Below are positions 33,069-42,030 of a stretch of DNA of 52,200 bases, piece after piece. Below the pieces are notes generated by a model. That model did not search any database and was not told where the DNA came from. It saw nothing but the letters and a program-made list of their open reading frames with translations. Every line of letters begins with the position of its first letter. The stretch's first letter is position 1. The position numbers were made by a program, and so were the translations under genes. Origin of the DNA: Anaerolineales bacterium (lineage in GTDB: Bacteria > Chloroflexota > Anaerolineae > Anaerolineales > Villigracilaceae); NCBI GenBank assembly GCA_025056175.1, contig JANWWK010000094.1:1-52200 (forward strand), given 5' to 3'.

Positions 33069-33461
33069 ATGAAAGCGATTCCCGAAAAATATCACAACCT
33101 GCTCAAAGATGAAACCCGTGCCTTCTTGTTCCTGGCAACCGTTATGAAAGACGGCTCGCCGCAGGTCACGCCCATCTGGTTCAACCACGATGATGAACAC
33201 ATTCTGATTAACTCCGCCAGGGGACGCGTCAAAGACCGCAATATGCGCGCCCGCCCACGCGTGGCAATGGTGATTCAAGACCCGGCCAACCCCTATCGCT
33301 ACCTGCAAATTCGTGGACGGGTGGTAGAAATCACCGAAGAAGGCGGGCTGCAACACATCAACACGCTGGCGCTCAAATACACCGGCCAACCCTGGAAAGC
33401 CAACCCTGGCGAGGTGCGTGTGATTTACAAAATTTTACCCGAACGCATTGATGCACATTGA
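33069..33461 (+). CDS. F420-dependent PPOX-class split-barrel oxidoreductase
   Basis: This 130-residue protein is a pyridoxamine-5'-phosphate oxidase-like split beta-barrel: AFLFLATVMKDGSPQVTPIW, INSARGRVKDRNM and VAMVIQDPANPYRYLQIRGRV. The R-x-K-x-R-N segment and the YRYLQIRGRV strand fit the F420-binding PPOX subgroup. Members reduce varied substrates with F420H2 or bind other flavins; the natural substrate is not known. A GGAGAG site precedes the start by about 5 nt. Its place between cofE and the nitroreductase supports F420 rather than FMN as cofactor. Confidence 0.88.
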   Translation: MKAIPEKYHNLLKDETRAFLFLATVMKDGSPQVTPIWFNHDDEHILINSARGRVKDRNMRARPRVAMVIQDPANPYRYLQIRGRVVEITEEGGLQHINTLALKYTGQPWKANPGEVRVIYKILPERIDAH

Positions 33462-33506
33462 AAACCACAAAACCAGATAAGCGGCTAAGCAAATCATGAT
33501 ACGAAC

Positions 33507-34136
33507 ATGTCATCCAAAACACTTCTGAGCCTCCATACGTTTCTCCGTTCGCGCCGCTCCATTCGCAAGTTCAACGGCCAGCGTATTCCTGAGGAAATCC
33601 TGCGTGAAATCCTGGAAACGGCCACGTTTGCGCCCTCTGCGCACGGTCTTCAGCCCTGGCGTTTTGTCCTGGTCGAACACCAGGCGGCACGCCAATCTCT
33701 GGCGCTGGCGCTGACGGACAAAATGCAGGCCGACATGCGCCGCGAATCGGCCCCCGAAGCGGAAATTACTGCACGTGTAAAACGCTCAATGAAGCGCATC
33801 AGCGAAGCCCCGCACATCATCCTGCTCTGCCGCGACACCGAAGCCGTGCGCATCCAATCCCCTGAAGAAACACTGATGGGCGTGCAATCCGTTGCGATGG
33901 CTGGCCTGCAGCTGATGCTGGCCGCCCACGCGCGCGGGTTGGGCGCCAACTGGATTTGCTGGCCGCTCTACGCACAGGCAGAAGTCATCCGCGCCCTGCA
34001 CCTGCCCTCCACGTGGCAGCCGCAAGGGATGGTGTTTCTCGGTTACCCGGCGGAACAGGCAGGGGAAAAGGCGCTCAAGCCGCTCGACGAGGTGTTACTG
34101 ACAATTGACGGAACAACACCCCTGTTTTACGAATGA
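33507..34136 (+). CDS. Nitroreductase-fold protein, likely dehydro-F420-0 reductase
   Basis: This 209-residue protein has the nitroreductase fold: FLRSRRSIRKFNGQRIPEE (FMN phosphate contacts), FAPSAHGLQPWRFV, and the C-terminal MVFLGYPAEQAGEKALKP. The SAHGLQPWRF segment and overall form resemble the C-terminal domain of mycobacterial FbiB, which reduces dehydro-F420-0 made from phosphoenolpyruvate. Stand-alone versions have been described in Chloroflexi. Its position between cofE and cofD supports this role; it would let the pathway start from PEP rather than 2-phospholactate. An ordinary nitroreductase remains possible. Confidence 0.85.
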   Translation: MSSKTLLSLHTFLRSRRSIRKFNGQRIPEEILREILETATFAPSAHGLQPWRFVLVEHQAARQSLALALTDKMQADMRRESAPEAEITARVKRSMKRISEAPHIILLCRDTEAVRIQSPEETLMGVQSVAMAGLQLMLAAHARGLGANWICWPLYAQAEVIRALHLPSTWQPQGMVFLGYPAEQAGEKALKPLDEVLLTIDGTTPLFYE

Positions 34137-35116
34137 CGCACAATCCCCCCTCACAACCAACCACACTCCATCGTCCACCATCCATCGTCGCCCTGGCAGG
34201 CGGCGTGGGTGGCGCCAAACTGGCTGACGGCCTGGCGCAAATTTTGCCGCCCGAACGCCTCACCATCATCGTCAACACCGGCGATGATTTTGTTCATTGG
34301 GGACTGAACATCTCCCCCGACCTGGATACCGTCTGCTACACCCTGGCCGGGCTGGCGAACCCGCTCACCGGCTGGGGCAGGAAGGACGAGACCTGGCACG
34401 TCTTCGCGCAAATGGAACGGCTCGGCGCCGAAACCTGGTTCCGCCTGGGTGACAAAGACCTCGCCACCCACCTGGAGCGGACCCGCCGTTTGAGCAACGG
34501 CGAATCCCTCTCCAGCATCACCCGCGATTTTTGCGCACGCTGGGGAATCCGCCACACCATCCTGCCGATGAGCGACGCGCCGGTGCGAACCATCGTCGAG
34601 ACGGTGGAATTCGGCGAACTGCCCTTTCAGGAATACTTCGTCCACCAGCGCTGCGAACCAACTGTGCGGGGCTTTCGCTTCGAGGGCATTGAACGGGCAC
34701 GCCCGGCCAGTGGTGTAATGGAAGCCATACAACAGGCCGATGCGCTGGTGATTTGCCCCTCCAATCCCTGGGTCAGTATTGACCCCATTCTGCGAATCAT
34801 TTCCCCTCTTCTAGCGGAAGGGCGACCATCGGTGAGAGTTGCCGTCAGCCCCATCATCGGCGGGCAGGCGGTGAAAGGGCCAGCAGCCAAGATGTTCCGC
34901 GAATTGGGAATAGAACCTTCGGCGCTGGCGGTTGCCCGGCACTACGGCCGCACGTTGTTGACCGGGTTTGTCCTGGATGAGAGCGATTCCGATTTAGCAG
35001 CAGATGTTCAAGCACTGGGAATTCATCCAGCCGTCACCCAAACCTTAATGAAAACTTCGGACGACCGCCGTCAACTGGCACAAGATGTGCTACACTTGAT
35101 AGAGCAATTTGTATGA
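34133..35116 (+). CDS. cofD: 2-phospho-L-lactate (or enolpyruvyl) transferase
   Basis: CofD/FbiA transfers the phospholactyl or phosphoenolpyruvyl group from the guanylylated donor to Fo. The core starts at IVALAGGVGGAKLADGL; further motifs are TIIVNTGDDFVHWGLNISPD, DTVCYTLAGLANP and ALVICPSNPWVSIDPIL. The 327-residue length is near the family norm. The first ~17 residues (MTHNPPSQPTTLHRPPS) precede the family start and are encoded by a small CCATCGTC repeat at 34168-34189, so they look like an added tail. The ATG overlaps the nitroreductase stop (ATGA). Confidence 0.95.
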   Translation: MTHNPPSQPTTLHRPPSIVALAGGVGGAKLADGLAQILPPERLTIIVNTGDDFVHWGLNISPDLDTVCYTLAGLANPLTGWGRKDETWHVFAQMERLGAETWFRLGDKDLATHLERTRRLSNGESLSSITRDFCARWGIRHTILPMSDAPVRTIVETVEFGELPFQEYFVHQRCEPTVRGFRFEGIERARPASGVMEAIQQADALVICPSNPWVSIDPILRIISPLLAEGRPSVRVAVSPIIGGQAVKGPAAKMFRELGIEPSALAVARHYGRTLLTGFVLDESDSDLAADVQALGIHPAVTQTLMKTSDDRRQLAQDVLHLIEQFV

Positions 35117-35730
35117 CAATTTGGACTATCGTCCCCGTCAAACCGTTGCGGCTGGGAAAATCTCGCCTCTCTGGTGTGCTGACTGATGACGAGCGCGGCA
35201 TCTTGAATCGCAAATTCCTGGAGCAAACCCTGCAAACACTCCGGGAAATGCCCGAAATCTCGCAGACGCTCGTTGTCAGCCGCGACCCTGCCGCCCTTGC
35301 CATTGCCCGCGAATTCGGTGCGCGCACCGTGCTGGAAGACGGCAATCCCAATCTGAACCAGGCGCTCGCGCGTGCAACGCTGTTAGCACGAAATTACGCC
35401 ACCCGCGGCGTGCTGGTTTTACCTGCTGACCTGCCGCTGCTCACCGCCGAGGACATACGTGGTTTGCTCGACCGGGCGCGCCAAACCCCTTGCGTGGTGA
35501 TTGCTCCCGACCGTCACCAGGACGGAACAAATGCGTTGTTTATGAACCCCGGCGGTATCATCCCCTATAGTTTTGGGCCAGGCTCATTTCAGCGGCATTG
35601 CGAATCCGCACAAAAGGTCGGCGCACGCCTGGAAATCGTGCAAAACGCGCACTTCGGATTAGACCTGGATACGCCCGCAGATTTACGCATTCTCAAATCA
35701 CTCGAAGATTCGGTCATCGAAAGGAGATAA
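35113..35730 (+). CDS. cofC: Phospholactate/PEP guanylyltransferase
   Basis: CofC/FbiD activates 2-phospholactate or phosphoenolpyruvate with GTP for CofD. The 205-residue protein has the nucleotidyltransferase fold starting TIVPVKPLRLGKSRLSGVLT, then LVLPADLPLLTAEDI with the metal Asp, and APDRHQDGTNALFMNP. These match the family in order and spacing. It overlaps cofD by an ATGA. The presence of a dehydro-F420-0 reductase candidate in the same cluster suggests PEP as the substrate, but the sequence alone does not prove it. Confidence 0.95.
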   Translation: MTIWTIVPVKPLRLGKSRLSGVLTDDERGILNRKFLEQTLQTLREMPEISQTLVVSRDPAALAIAREFGARTVLEDGNPNLNQALARATLLARNYATRGVLVLPADLPLLTAEDIRGLLDRARQTPCVVIAPDRHQDGTNALFMNPGGIIPYSFGPGSFQRHCESAQKVGARLEIVQNAHFGLDLDTPADLRILKSLEDSVIERR

Positions 35731-35736
35731 AAAACA

Positions 35737-36732
35737 ATGGCTCGTGTTGCTCTCTATTTGCAAGATTCGCACGACCTGCGCGATGGGCTGGACTACGCCC
35801 GCTATGCAGAAGAAAAAGGGTTCGAGGCCGTATGGCAAGCCGAAAGCCGTCTGGTGCGCGATGCCATCGTGCCGATGGCCGCTTATGCTGCCGTCACCCA
35901 ACACATCAAAGTTGGGTCCGGCGTTATTAACAACTGGACACGCAATATCGGTCTGCTGGCAGCCACGTTTCTGACGCTGGATGACCTGGCCCCGGGCCGC
36001 ATCATTTGCGGCATCGGCGCATGGTGGGACCCCCTGGCGAAGAACGTCGGTATCGAACGCAAAAAACCCCTGCTGGCAATGAAAGAAACCGTTTTGACCA
36101 TGCGCCGCCTGCTCAACATGGAGCGTGTTACGTTTCACGGCGAATTCGTTCACGTAGATGGCATCGAACTGGATGTGGTGCATGGACGCCGTGAGCCACG
36201 CAACGTGCCAATTATGATTGGCGCAACCGGCGATATGATGATGGAATTGACCGGTGAAATCGCCGATGGCGTGGTGTTGAACTATTGTGTCGCCCCAGAA
36301 TACAACGACAAAGCACTCGAATTACTCGATAAGGGCGCCAAAAAGGCCGGGCGGCGCGTCGAAGACCTCGACCGTCCGCAACTGATTGTCTGTTCGGTAG
36401 ACGATGACCATGATAAAGCAATAGATACGACCAAAATGCTCTTGTGCCAGTATATTGCCCAGCAGCCGCACATTGCCAAAGCCAGCAAGGTGAGTGACGA
36501 GGTGGTGCATGAAATTCAATCAATTCTGGGCTGGCCGGCAACCAAAGAGCAAATCAACAAGGCCAAGCACCTCGTGCCAGATGAACTGGTTCACAAAATT
36601 ACTGCCTCTGGCACACCCGCAGAAGCGCGCGCCAAAGTGCAGGAATATGTCAACCGCGGCTGTACCTGCCCGATACTGTATGCGGCAGGCGGCAACGTGA
36701 AGAAGTTGATTGACACCTTTGCCCAACAATAA
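35737..36732 (+). CDS. LLM-class F420-dependent oxidoreductase
   Basis: This 331-residue TIM-barrel protein belongs to the luciferase-like monooxygenase superfamily, F420-dependent branch: [52 protein letters not shown] and [27 protein letters not shown]. The form is close to methylenetetrahydromethanopterin reductase (Mer) type proteins, but the substrate cannot be told from sequence. The start has AAAGGAG about 10 nt upstream and follows cofC by 6 bp, so it is the last gene of the F420 operon, which ends at the terminator at 36752. Confidence 0.92.
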   Translation: MARVALYLQDSHDLRDGLDYARYAEEKGFEAVWQAESRLVRDAIVPMAAYAAVTQHIKVGSGVINNWTRNIGLLAATFLTLDDLAPGRIICGIGAWWDPLAKNVGIERKKPLLAMKETVLTMRRLLNMERVTFHGEFVHVDGIELDVVHGRREPRNVPIMIGATGDMMMELTGEIADGVVLNYCVAPEYNDKALELLDKGAKKAGRRVEDLDRPQLIVCSVDDDHDKAIDTTKMLLCQYIAQQPHIAKASKVSDEVVHEIQSILGWPATKEQINKAKHLVPDELVHKITASGTPAEARAKVQEYVNRGCTCPILYAAGGNVKKLIDTFAQQ

Positions 36733-36751
36733 AACATCATCGAAATACATG

Positions 36752-36788
36752 GCAGGCGGTGGGGCCTCTCCGCCGCCTGCTCGTTTTT
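36752..36788 (+). terminator. Intrinsic terminator of the F420 operon
   Basis: GCAGGCGGTGG (36752-36762) pairs with CCGCCGCCTGC (36770-36780), 11 bp with one G-T pair and a 7-nt loop, followed by TCGTTTTT. It lies 20 bp after the LLM gene stop. Confidence 0.9.
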
Positions 36789-36792
36789 GCGT

Positions 36793-36798
36793 TACAAT
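36793..36798 (+). promoter_or_regulatory. -10 box 7 nt before tgt
   Basis: TACAAT in the context GTTACAATCG lies directly after the terminator and ends 7 nt before the tgt ATG. Transcription would start at the start codon. No Shine-Dalgarno can fit. Confidence 0.62.
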
Positions 36799-36805
36799 CG
36801 TCCCC

Positions 36806-37945
36806 ATGTTTGAATTCGACATCACTGCCACCAATGGACGCGCCCGAACGGGCGTCTTCCACACTCCGCATGGCGACCTGCTAACGCCGGTCTTTGCGCC
36901 GGTCGGCACGCAGGCCACCGTCAAAACGCTGACCCCAGAACATCTCAAAGAGATTCGCGCTTCGCTGGTGCTTTCCAACACCTATCACCTGTACCTGCGT
37001 CCTGGCGACGAGCTGGTGCGCGAGATGGGTGGATTGCATCACTTCATGCAATGGCCGCACCCGATGTTGACCGATTCGGGCGGCTTCCAGGTCTTTTCGC
37101 TCTCCGATACGCGCAAAGTGGACGAAGACGGCGTGACCTTCAAGAGTCACATAGACGGTTCAACCCACCGCTTCACGCCGGAACGCTCCATCCAGATTCA
37201 AAACAACCTGGGGGCCGACATCATCATGGCTTTCGATGAATGCGCCGACCCCAATGACCACGCCTACATCAAAAAAGCGATGGAGCGCACGCACCGCTGG
37301 GCCGAGCGTTCCCTGAAAGCGCATTCCCGCGCAGACCAGGCGCTCTTCGGCATTGTGCAGGGCGGCGTGGACCCAGATTTGCGCGCCCAATCGGCGGAGT
37401 TTATCTCTTCCCTGCCGTTTCCCGGCATTGCGATTGGCGGCCTTTCGGTGGGAGAAACGAAAGAAGAGATGCTCCGCACGCTGGATGTGGTCACGCCGCT
37501 TTTGCCAGCACACAAGCCGCGTTATCTGATGGGCGTCGGCACGCCCGAAGACCTGATTAACGGCGTCTTGCGCGGGGTAGACATCTTCGACTGCGTGCTG
37601 CCCACCCGCCTGGCGCGTCATCACGCCGCTTTCAGCCCGGAGGGCCGCCTGAACCTGATGAACGCCGCTTACGCCCGCGATAAGCGCCCGATTGACGAAA
37701 CCTGCGACTGCTACACCTGCCGCACCTTTACGCGCGGCTACCTTCGTCATCTGATTGTCGCCAAAGAAGTGCTGGCCGGCACGCTGATTTCCATCCACAA
37801 TTTACGGGCGTTGATACGACTGATGGAGCAAATTCGCGCGTATATTGCCGAAGGCACGTTCACCCAGCATGCGCCGGCGTTGTTGAAACTCTGGCAGGGC
37901 AACGCCCGGCGGCACACCACGCACCACGCAGGAGGACTGGAATGA
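36806..37945 (+). CDS. tgt: tRNA-guanine (queuine) transglycosylase
   Basis: Tgt exchanges guanine 34 of GUN-anticodon tRNAs for preQ1. The 379-residue length is typical. It has [15 protein letters not shown] with Asp90, GGLSVGET, nucleophile Asp262 in [11 protein letters not shown], and the zinc site Cys300, Cys302, Cys305 and His331. The start ATG at 36806 matches the family N terminus ([15 protein letters not shown]). A longer in-frame start at 36710 would run back into the previous gene and terminator. A TACAAT 7 nt before the ATG suggests a leaderless mRNA. It overlaps the next gene by an ATGA. Confidence 0.96.
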   Translation: MFEFDITATNGRARTGVFHTPHGDLLTPVFAPVGTQATVKTLTPEHLKEIRASLVLSNTYHLYLRPGDELVREMGGLHHFMQWPHPMLTDSGGFQVFSLSDTRKVDEDGVTFKSHIDGSTHRFTPERSIQIQNNLGADIIMAFDECADPNDHAYIKKAMERTHRWAERSLKAHSRADQALFGIVQGGVDPDLRAQSAEFISSLPFPGIAIGGLSVGETKEEMLRTLDVVTPLLPAHKPRYLMGVGTPEDLINGVLRGVDIFDCVLPTRLARHHAAFSPEGRLNLMNAAYARDKRPIDETCDCYTCRTFTRGYLRHLIVAKEVLAGTLISIHNLRALIRLMEQIRAYIAEGTFTQHAPALLKLWQGNARRHTTHHAGGLE

Positions 37946-38484
37946 ACCTGGAGAATCTGTTCGCATTGACCTGGCAGGTGGGGCTGATTGCGTGTTGCAG
38001 TTCTGCCATTCTCGCCGCTGCGGTGTTGAGCATTTGGGGGATGTTCGATGCGGCAGGCCTGACCGACACCCAAAAAAGCAGCCTGAAACGCGGCGTCAAA
38101 ATCAGCGCTCAGCCGCTCACGCCAGAGCAACGCGATTTCTTGCGCGGAATGCAAGGGGATTTGAACGAGGCGGGCAAAACATCGTGGGAAGTTCCCAGTT
38201 TCATCCGCAAGCGAGGCAGCGAAGTGCTGATTTACGTCAGCGATAGCCGCATCAGGCGCTTTCGCCGCCTGGCGTATGTGGGGTATGTCAACCTGAATGC
38301 GCCTCAGCCTGTACTGGAGTTTCGCTCTTCCCTGCCCTATCATCTGCTTCTTTTCATTCCGCTTTTGTTCGTTTTTCCCCTCGCCATTGCCGCGTTTGCA
38401 ATTAATTTTTCCGCCGAAAAACAGGCCATCGAAGCCTTCCTGCGCGAAGCTATCGGCAAAAACCAGTCCATTGAGCCTGCCTGA
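37942..38484 (+). CDS. Hypothetical membrane protein
   Basis: I do not recognise this 180-residue protein. It has an N-terminal membrane helix (about residues 12-34, [18 protein letters not shown]), a hydrophilic middle of about 95 residues with no motif, and a second membrane helix (about 132-155, [19 protein letters not shown]), so the middle could face either side. It is locked between tgt (ATGA overlap) and uppP (TGATG overlap), so it is expressed with both. The position beside uppP hints at an envelope role, which is inference only. Confidence 0.72.
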   Translation: MNLENLFALTWQVGLIACCSSAILAAAVLSIWGMFDAAGLTDTQKSSLKRGVKISAQPLTPEQRDFLRGMQGDLNEAGKTSWEVPSFIRKRGSEVLIYVSDSRIRRFRRLAYVGYVNLNAPQPVLEFRSSLPYHLLLFIPLLFVFPLAIAAFAINFSAEKQAIEAFLREAIGKNQSIEPA

Positions 38485-39332
38485 TGAATCTCTTTCACGC
38501 TTTTCTGCTCGGCCTGATTCAAGGCCTGACCGAATTCATCCCGGTCTCCTCTACAGCCCACCTGCTCATCGGGCAAACTCTGCTCGGCCTGCCCGCCGAT
38601 AACGCCATGTTCTCCTTTCTGGTCATCGTCCAGTGGGGGACGCTGGTGTCGTTGTTTGTGTTTTACTGGAAAGACCTGCTCAACATTGCGCAGGCAGTTC
38701 TCCAATTTTTACTCTCCATTTTCAAACAACGCGACCCTTCGACTTCGCTTAAGGCAAGCCGGACCCCTGATGCCCTGCTCGGTCTTTACATTCTCCTCGC
38801 CACCATCCCCGCGCTGTTGGCGGGCTACCTGCTGAAAGACGCGGTGGAGACTCTGTTTCGGCAGCCCCTGCTTCAGGCCGCCACCCGCCTGTTTGCGGCG
38901 GCGATTCTGCTGACGCTGGCCGAAGCGTTGACGAAAAAGAATCGCAAACTCGAAGCGATGACCTGGCTGGATGCGCTCATCATCGGGATTTTCCAGATTC
39001 TGGCGGTCTTTCCCGGAGCGTCGCGCAGCGGCACGACCATCAGTGGGGGGATGCTGCGGGGGTTCGACCGGCCCTCGGCGGCGCGCTTCGCGTTCCTGAT
39101 GTCGGTGCCGGTGATGCTGGCGGCGGGGGCCTACGAGATGCTCGATGTGTTGCAAATGCCCAACCTGACGTCGTTCCTGCTCCCGCTGGCAATCGGTTTC
39201 TTGAGCGCGGCTGCGTTTGGCTGGCTTGCCATCCGCTGGCTGATTGGGTATCTCAGCAAACGCTCGCTGTATGTGTTCGCCATCTACTGCGCGGTTGTCG
39301 GAATCATCTCCCTGACCCTTCATCTGCTGTGA
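38484..39332 (+). CDS. uppP: Undecaprenyl-diphosphatase (BacA type)
   Basis: UppP dephosphorylates undecaprenyl diphosphate to recycle the lipid carrier for peptidoglycan and surface glycans. The 282-residue membrane protein has both family motifs, GLTEFIPVSSTAHL (14-27) and FPGASRSGTTISGGMLRG. An in-frame segment at about residues 84-93 (DPSTSLKASR, DNA 38733-38762) lies in a loop between membrane helices and matches a short dispersed repeat type; the catalytic motifs are untouched. It overlaps the preceding gene by one base and the following gene by GTGA. Confidence 0.95.
   Translation: MNLFHAFLLGLIQGLTEFIPVSSTAHLLIGQTLLGLPADNAMFSFLVIVQWGTLVSLFVFYWKDLLNIAQAVLQFLLSIFKQRDPSTSLKASRTPDALLGLYILLATIPALLAGYLLKDAVETLFRQPLLQAATRLFAAAILLTLAEALTKKNRKLEAMTWLDALIIGIFQILAVFPGASRSGTTISGGMLRGFDRPSAARFAFLMSVPVMLAAGAYEMLDVLQMPNLTSFLLPLAIGFLSAAAFGWLAIRWLIGYLSKRSLYVFAIYCAVVGIISLTLHLL
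38733..38762 (+). repeat. In-frame CCTTCGACTTCGCT-type repeat inside uppP
   Basis: The 30 bp GACCCTTCGACTTCGCTTAAGGCAAGCCGG resemble the CCTTCGACT(A/T)CGCTCAGG repeats common between genes in Chloroflexota. They encode DPSTSLKASR in a cytoplasmic-type loop without breaking the frame. The family assignment is from memory. Confidence 0.5.
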
Positions 39333-39964
39333 AACGCGCCCTGCTTTTTCTCTTCGTTCTCCTGACTGCCTGCGCCCCCTCTCCAACAACATCCCTGGCG
39401 GACCCCCCGCCGGTCGTCAGCGTGTCCTCCAGCCCGGCGGCGGAACCCTGGCTGGAGGATGTGTACGCCTGTGGTGCGGAAATCTCCGCCGTCATCCGTC
39501 TCTCCGTTTCCCAATCCGCTGCCGACCTGCGTTTACGGCTGGGCGAGCCGGAAACGCTCGATGCGCCCGCTTTCCAAATCGGCATGGAAGACCTGTTGGT
39601 GGTCACCCATCCGCAGAGTGCGCTGGGGGAACTGACGGCGGACGAGGTGCGGCGGCTGTTTGCCGAAGGCGGGGAGAACGTTGAGGTCTGGGTGTACGCT
39701 TCCAGCGCAGACATCCAGGAAATCTTCACGCGGGAGGTGATGCAGGGGACGCAAATCACCTCGCGGGCGCGGCTGGCGCTCCATCCCGAACAAATGCTAG
39801 AATCTTTGAAAAATGACAACCGCGCGGTTGGGATTCTGCCGCGGCGATGGCTGCGCGAACCCTTGCGGACGATTTTTTCGCTCTCTGATGCGCCGGTGCT
39901 GGCGCTGACGGCAGCCGAACCGCAAGGAGCCGTGCGGGAGCTGATTGCCTGTTTACAAAAATAA
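39329..39964 (+). CDS. Lipoprotein, PstS-like substrate-binding fold
   Basis: This 211-residue protein has a lipoprotein signal with lipobox LTAC (Cys15) and starts with GTG overlapping the uppP stop. The mature part resembles half of a PstS/phosphate-type periplasmic binding domain: MEDLLVVTHPQSALGELTADEVRRLFAEG, where solute-binding proteins of this group carry a L(S/T)xxEl..iF pattern, and AVGILPRRWL. It is shorter than a full binding protein (usually 270-320 residues), so it may be a minimal or degenerate member. No transporter permease or ATPase is nearby. Ligand unknown. Confidence 0.7.
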   Translation: MKRALLFLFVLLTACAPSPTTSLADPPPVVSVSSSPAAEPWLEDVYACGAEISAVIRLSVSQSAADLRLRLGEPETLDAPAFQIGMEDLLVVTHPQSALGELTADEVRRLFAEGGENVEVWVYASSADIQEIFTREVMQGTQITSRARLALHPEQMLESLKNDNRAVGILPRRWLREPLRTIFSLSDAPVLALTAAEPQGAVRELIACLQK

Positions 39965-39979
39965 CCCAAAGGAGGCCGT

Positions 39980-41974
39980 ATGGGAGAGCAATTCGATTTT
40001 GGCGGGCCGGTGGTCTGGCGGCCCACCCGGGAACACATCGAGCAGGCGCACCTGACGGCATTTATGCGCCAGAATGGGATTGCGGATTTCGCCGAACTGA
40101 TGCGCCGTTCGACCGAAGAGGTGGCCTGGTTCACCGATGCGGTGCTGAAGTATCTCGATATTCAGTTCTTTGAACCCTACCGGCAGGTGGTGGATTTGAG
40201 CGAGGGGCTTGCGTTTCCGCGCTGGTGCGTGGGCGGGAAGATGAACATCGTCCATAATTGCGTGGAGAAGTATCAGTTATCAGTGAGCAGGGAGCAGTGG
40301 GCAGTGATTTGGGAGGGGGAAGAAGGGGAGGTGCGGCGGCTGACGTACCGTGAACTGTACGAGGACGTGAACCGCTGCGCGAATGCCCTGCGCTCGCTGG
40401 GATTGGGCAAAGGGGATGTGGTTGGGCTATACCTGCCGATGACGCCCGAAATTGTGACGGCGCTGCTGGCGATTGCCAAAATCGGCGGAATCATCCTGCC
40501 GCTCTTCAGCGGATACGGCGCGGGGGCAGTCATCGCGCGGATGAACGATGCCGGGGCGAAGGCGCTCTTTACGTCAGACGGGGCGTATCGGCGGGGGAAG
40601 CCAGTCGAGATGAAAGCCACTGCCGATGAAGCGGCGGCGCACATCCCGACCTTGAAGCACATCATTGTGACGCGGCGCACGGGGCAGGCGGTTTCGATGA
40701 CGCCAGGCCGCGACCACTGGTGGGAGGAACTGGTGACGCGGCAGTCAGCGCAGGCGGAAACGGAGCGCACGGACGCCGAAGATGTCTTGATGCTCATCTA
40801 CACATCCGGCACAACCGGCAAGCCCAAGGGCGCGGTGCATACGCACTGCGGGTTTCCGGTGAAGGCGGCGCAGGATATGGCTTTCGGGATGGATACGCAC
40901 GCCGGGGATGTCTTTTACTGGATGACCGATATGGGCTGGATGATGGGGCCCTGGCTGGTGTTTGGTGCGCTCTTGCTGGGCGGGACGGTGTTCCTGTATG
41001 ACGGCGCGCCCGATTTCCCGGCTCCAGACCGGTTGTGGAAACTCGTTGAGCGGCACAAAATCAATCAGTTGGGGGTTTCGCCCACGCTGATTCGCTCCCT
41101 GATTCCGCACGGAGACCTGTTCGCGCCCTACGACCTGTCTTCGCTGAAGTGCTTTGCTTCGAGCGGCGAGCCGTGGAACCCCGCGCCCTGGATGTGGCTG
41201 TTCGAGCAGGTTGGAAAGTCGCGAATTCCCATCATCAATTATTCCGGCGGGACGGAAATCAGCGGGGGTATCGTTTCGGGCAATCCGCTCCTGCCGCTCA
41301 AGCCGTGCGCGTTTTCCGCGCCGTGTCCGGGCATGGCGGCAGATGTGTTCGATGAAAACGGTCTGCCGGTGCGGAATGCGGTGGGGGAACTGGTGATTAA
41401 GGCGCCCTGGATTGGGATGACGCGCGGGTTTTGGAATGACCGTCAGCGTTATCTGGAGACGTATTGGAGCCGCTGGGAGAACGTTTGGGTTCACGGAGAT
41501 TTCGCGGCGATTGACGAAGATGGGCTGTGGTACATTCTGGGGCGCTCCGATGACACGATTAAGGTTGCCGGAAAGCGGCTAGGGCCAGCGGAGGTGGAGT
41601 CTATCCTGGTGAAACACCCAAAGGTGGTGGAGGCAGCGGCGATTGGCGTGCCGCACGAGGTGAAGGGGAATGAGCTGGTCTTGTTTGTGGTGCTGAAAGC
41701 GGATAAAACGGATGGAGAAGCGGAGAAGCGGATAACGGATGAAGCGGAAAAGCAGATGGAGCGGCTTCGGGGCGAGTTGCGCGAGATGGTCATCGAGGAG
41801 ATGGGTAAGGCGCTGGCGCCAAAGGTGATTTTGTTCGTGAGAGATTTGCCCAAGACGCGCAATGCCAAGGTGATGCGGCGCATGATTCGGGCGGCGTATC
41901 TCGGCCAGGAGCCCGGGGATACCTCGTCATTGGTCAACCCCGAAGCGGTGGAGGAAATTCGCCGGGCGAGGTAG
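39980..41974 (+). CDS. Acetyl-CoA synthetase-like AMP-forming ligase
   Basis: This 664-residue ANL enzyme activates a carboxylate with ATP and CoA. It has the Acs layout: [10 protein letters not shown] near residue 90, the P-loop [43 protein letters not shown] and the catalytic Lys630 in [10 protein letters not shown]. Two segments look inserted: SVSREQWAV (part of residues 98-110, encoded by an AGCAGT-type repeat) and a charged tract [18 protein letters not shown] from GGATGAAGCGGA-like DNA. Both keep the frame. Acetate or propionate is likely; other short chains are possible. An AAAGGAGG site precedes the start. Confidence 0.9.
   Translation: MGEQFDFGGPVVWRPTREHIEQAHLTAFMRQNGIADFAELMRRSTEEVAWFTDAVLKYLDIQFFEPYRQVVDLSEGLAFPRWCVGGKMNIVHNCVEKYQLSVSREQWAVIWEGEEGEVRRLTYRELYEDVNRCANALRSLGLGKGDVVGLYLPMTPEIVTALLAIAKIGGIILPLFSGYGAGAVIARMNDAGAKALFTSDGAYRRGKPVEMKATADEAAAHIPTLKHIIVTRRTGQAVSMTPGRDHWWEELVTRQSAQAETERTDAEDVLMLIYTSGTTGKPKGAVHTHCGFPVKAAQDMAFGMDTHAGDVFYWMTDMGWMMGPWLVFGALLLGGTVFLYDGAPDFPAPDRLWKLVERHKINQLGVSPTLIRSLIPHGDLFAPYDLSSLKCFASSGEPWNPAPWMWLFEQVGKSRIPIINYSGGTEISGGIVSGNPLLPLKPCAFSAPCPGMAADVFDENGLPVRNAVGELVIKAPWIGMTRGFWNDRQRYLETYWSRWENVWVHGDFAAIDEDGLWYILGRSDDTIKVAGKRLGPAEVESILVKHPKVVEAAAIGVPHEVKGNELVLFVVLKADKTDGEAEKRITDEAEKQMERLRGELREMVIEEMGKALAPKVILFVRDLPKTRNAKVMRRMIRAAYLGQEPGDTSSLVNPEAVEEIRRAR
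40271..40307 (+). repeat. AGCAGT-type repeat inside the acyl-CoA synthetase gene
   Basis: TATCAGTTATCAGTGAGCAG followed by GGAGCAGTGGGCAGTG is the same repeat type as at 32212-32277 and 47411-47458. It is in frame between the NCVEKY and WEGEEGE family segments. Confidence 0.65.
41697..41757 (+). repeat. GGATGAAGCGGA-like simple repeat inside the synthetase gene
   Basis: Degenerate units AAGCGGATAAAACGGATGG, AGAAGCGGAGAAGCGGATAA and CGGATGAAGCGGAAAAGC encode a charged helix in the C-terminal domain ([18 protein letters not shown]). Confidence 0.5.
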
Positions 41975-41994
41975 TTCGTGAGTGTTAATTCGGG

Positions 41995-42000
41995 TACAAT
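41995..42000 (+). promoter_or_regulatory. -10 box upstream of the HAD phosphatase gene
   Basis: TACAAT in the context GGTACAATCGAGCG, 30 nt before the TTG start at 42031, with CGAGG between them. Same TACAATCG string as at ndk and tgt. Confidence 0.45.
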
Positions 42001-42030
42001 CGAGCGACTCTTTTCATCAACGAGGTCTCT

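Noticed and set aside
36710-36805. Longer tgt start
   Set aside because: It would begin inside the LLM gene and read through the terminator; the family N terminus begins at 36806.
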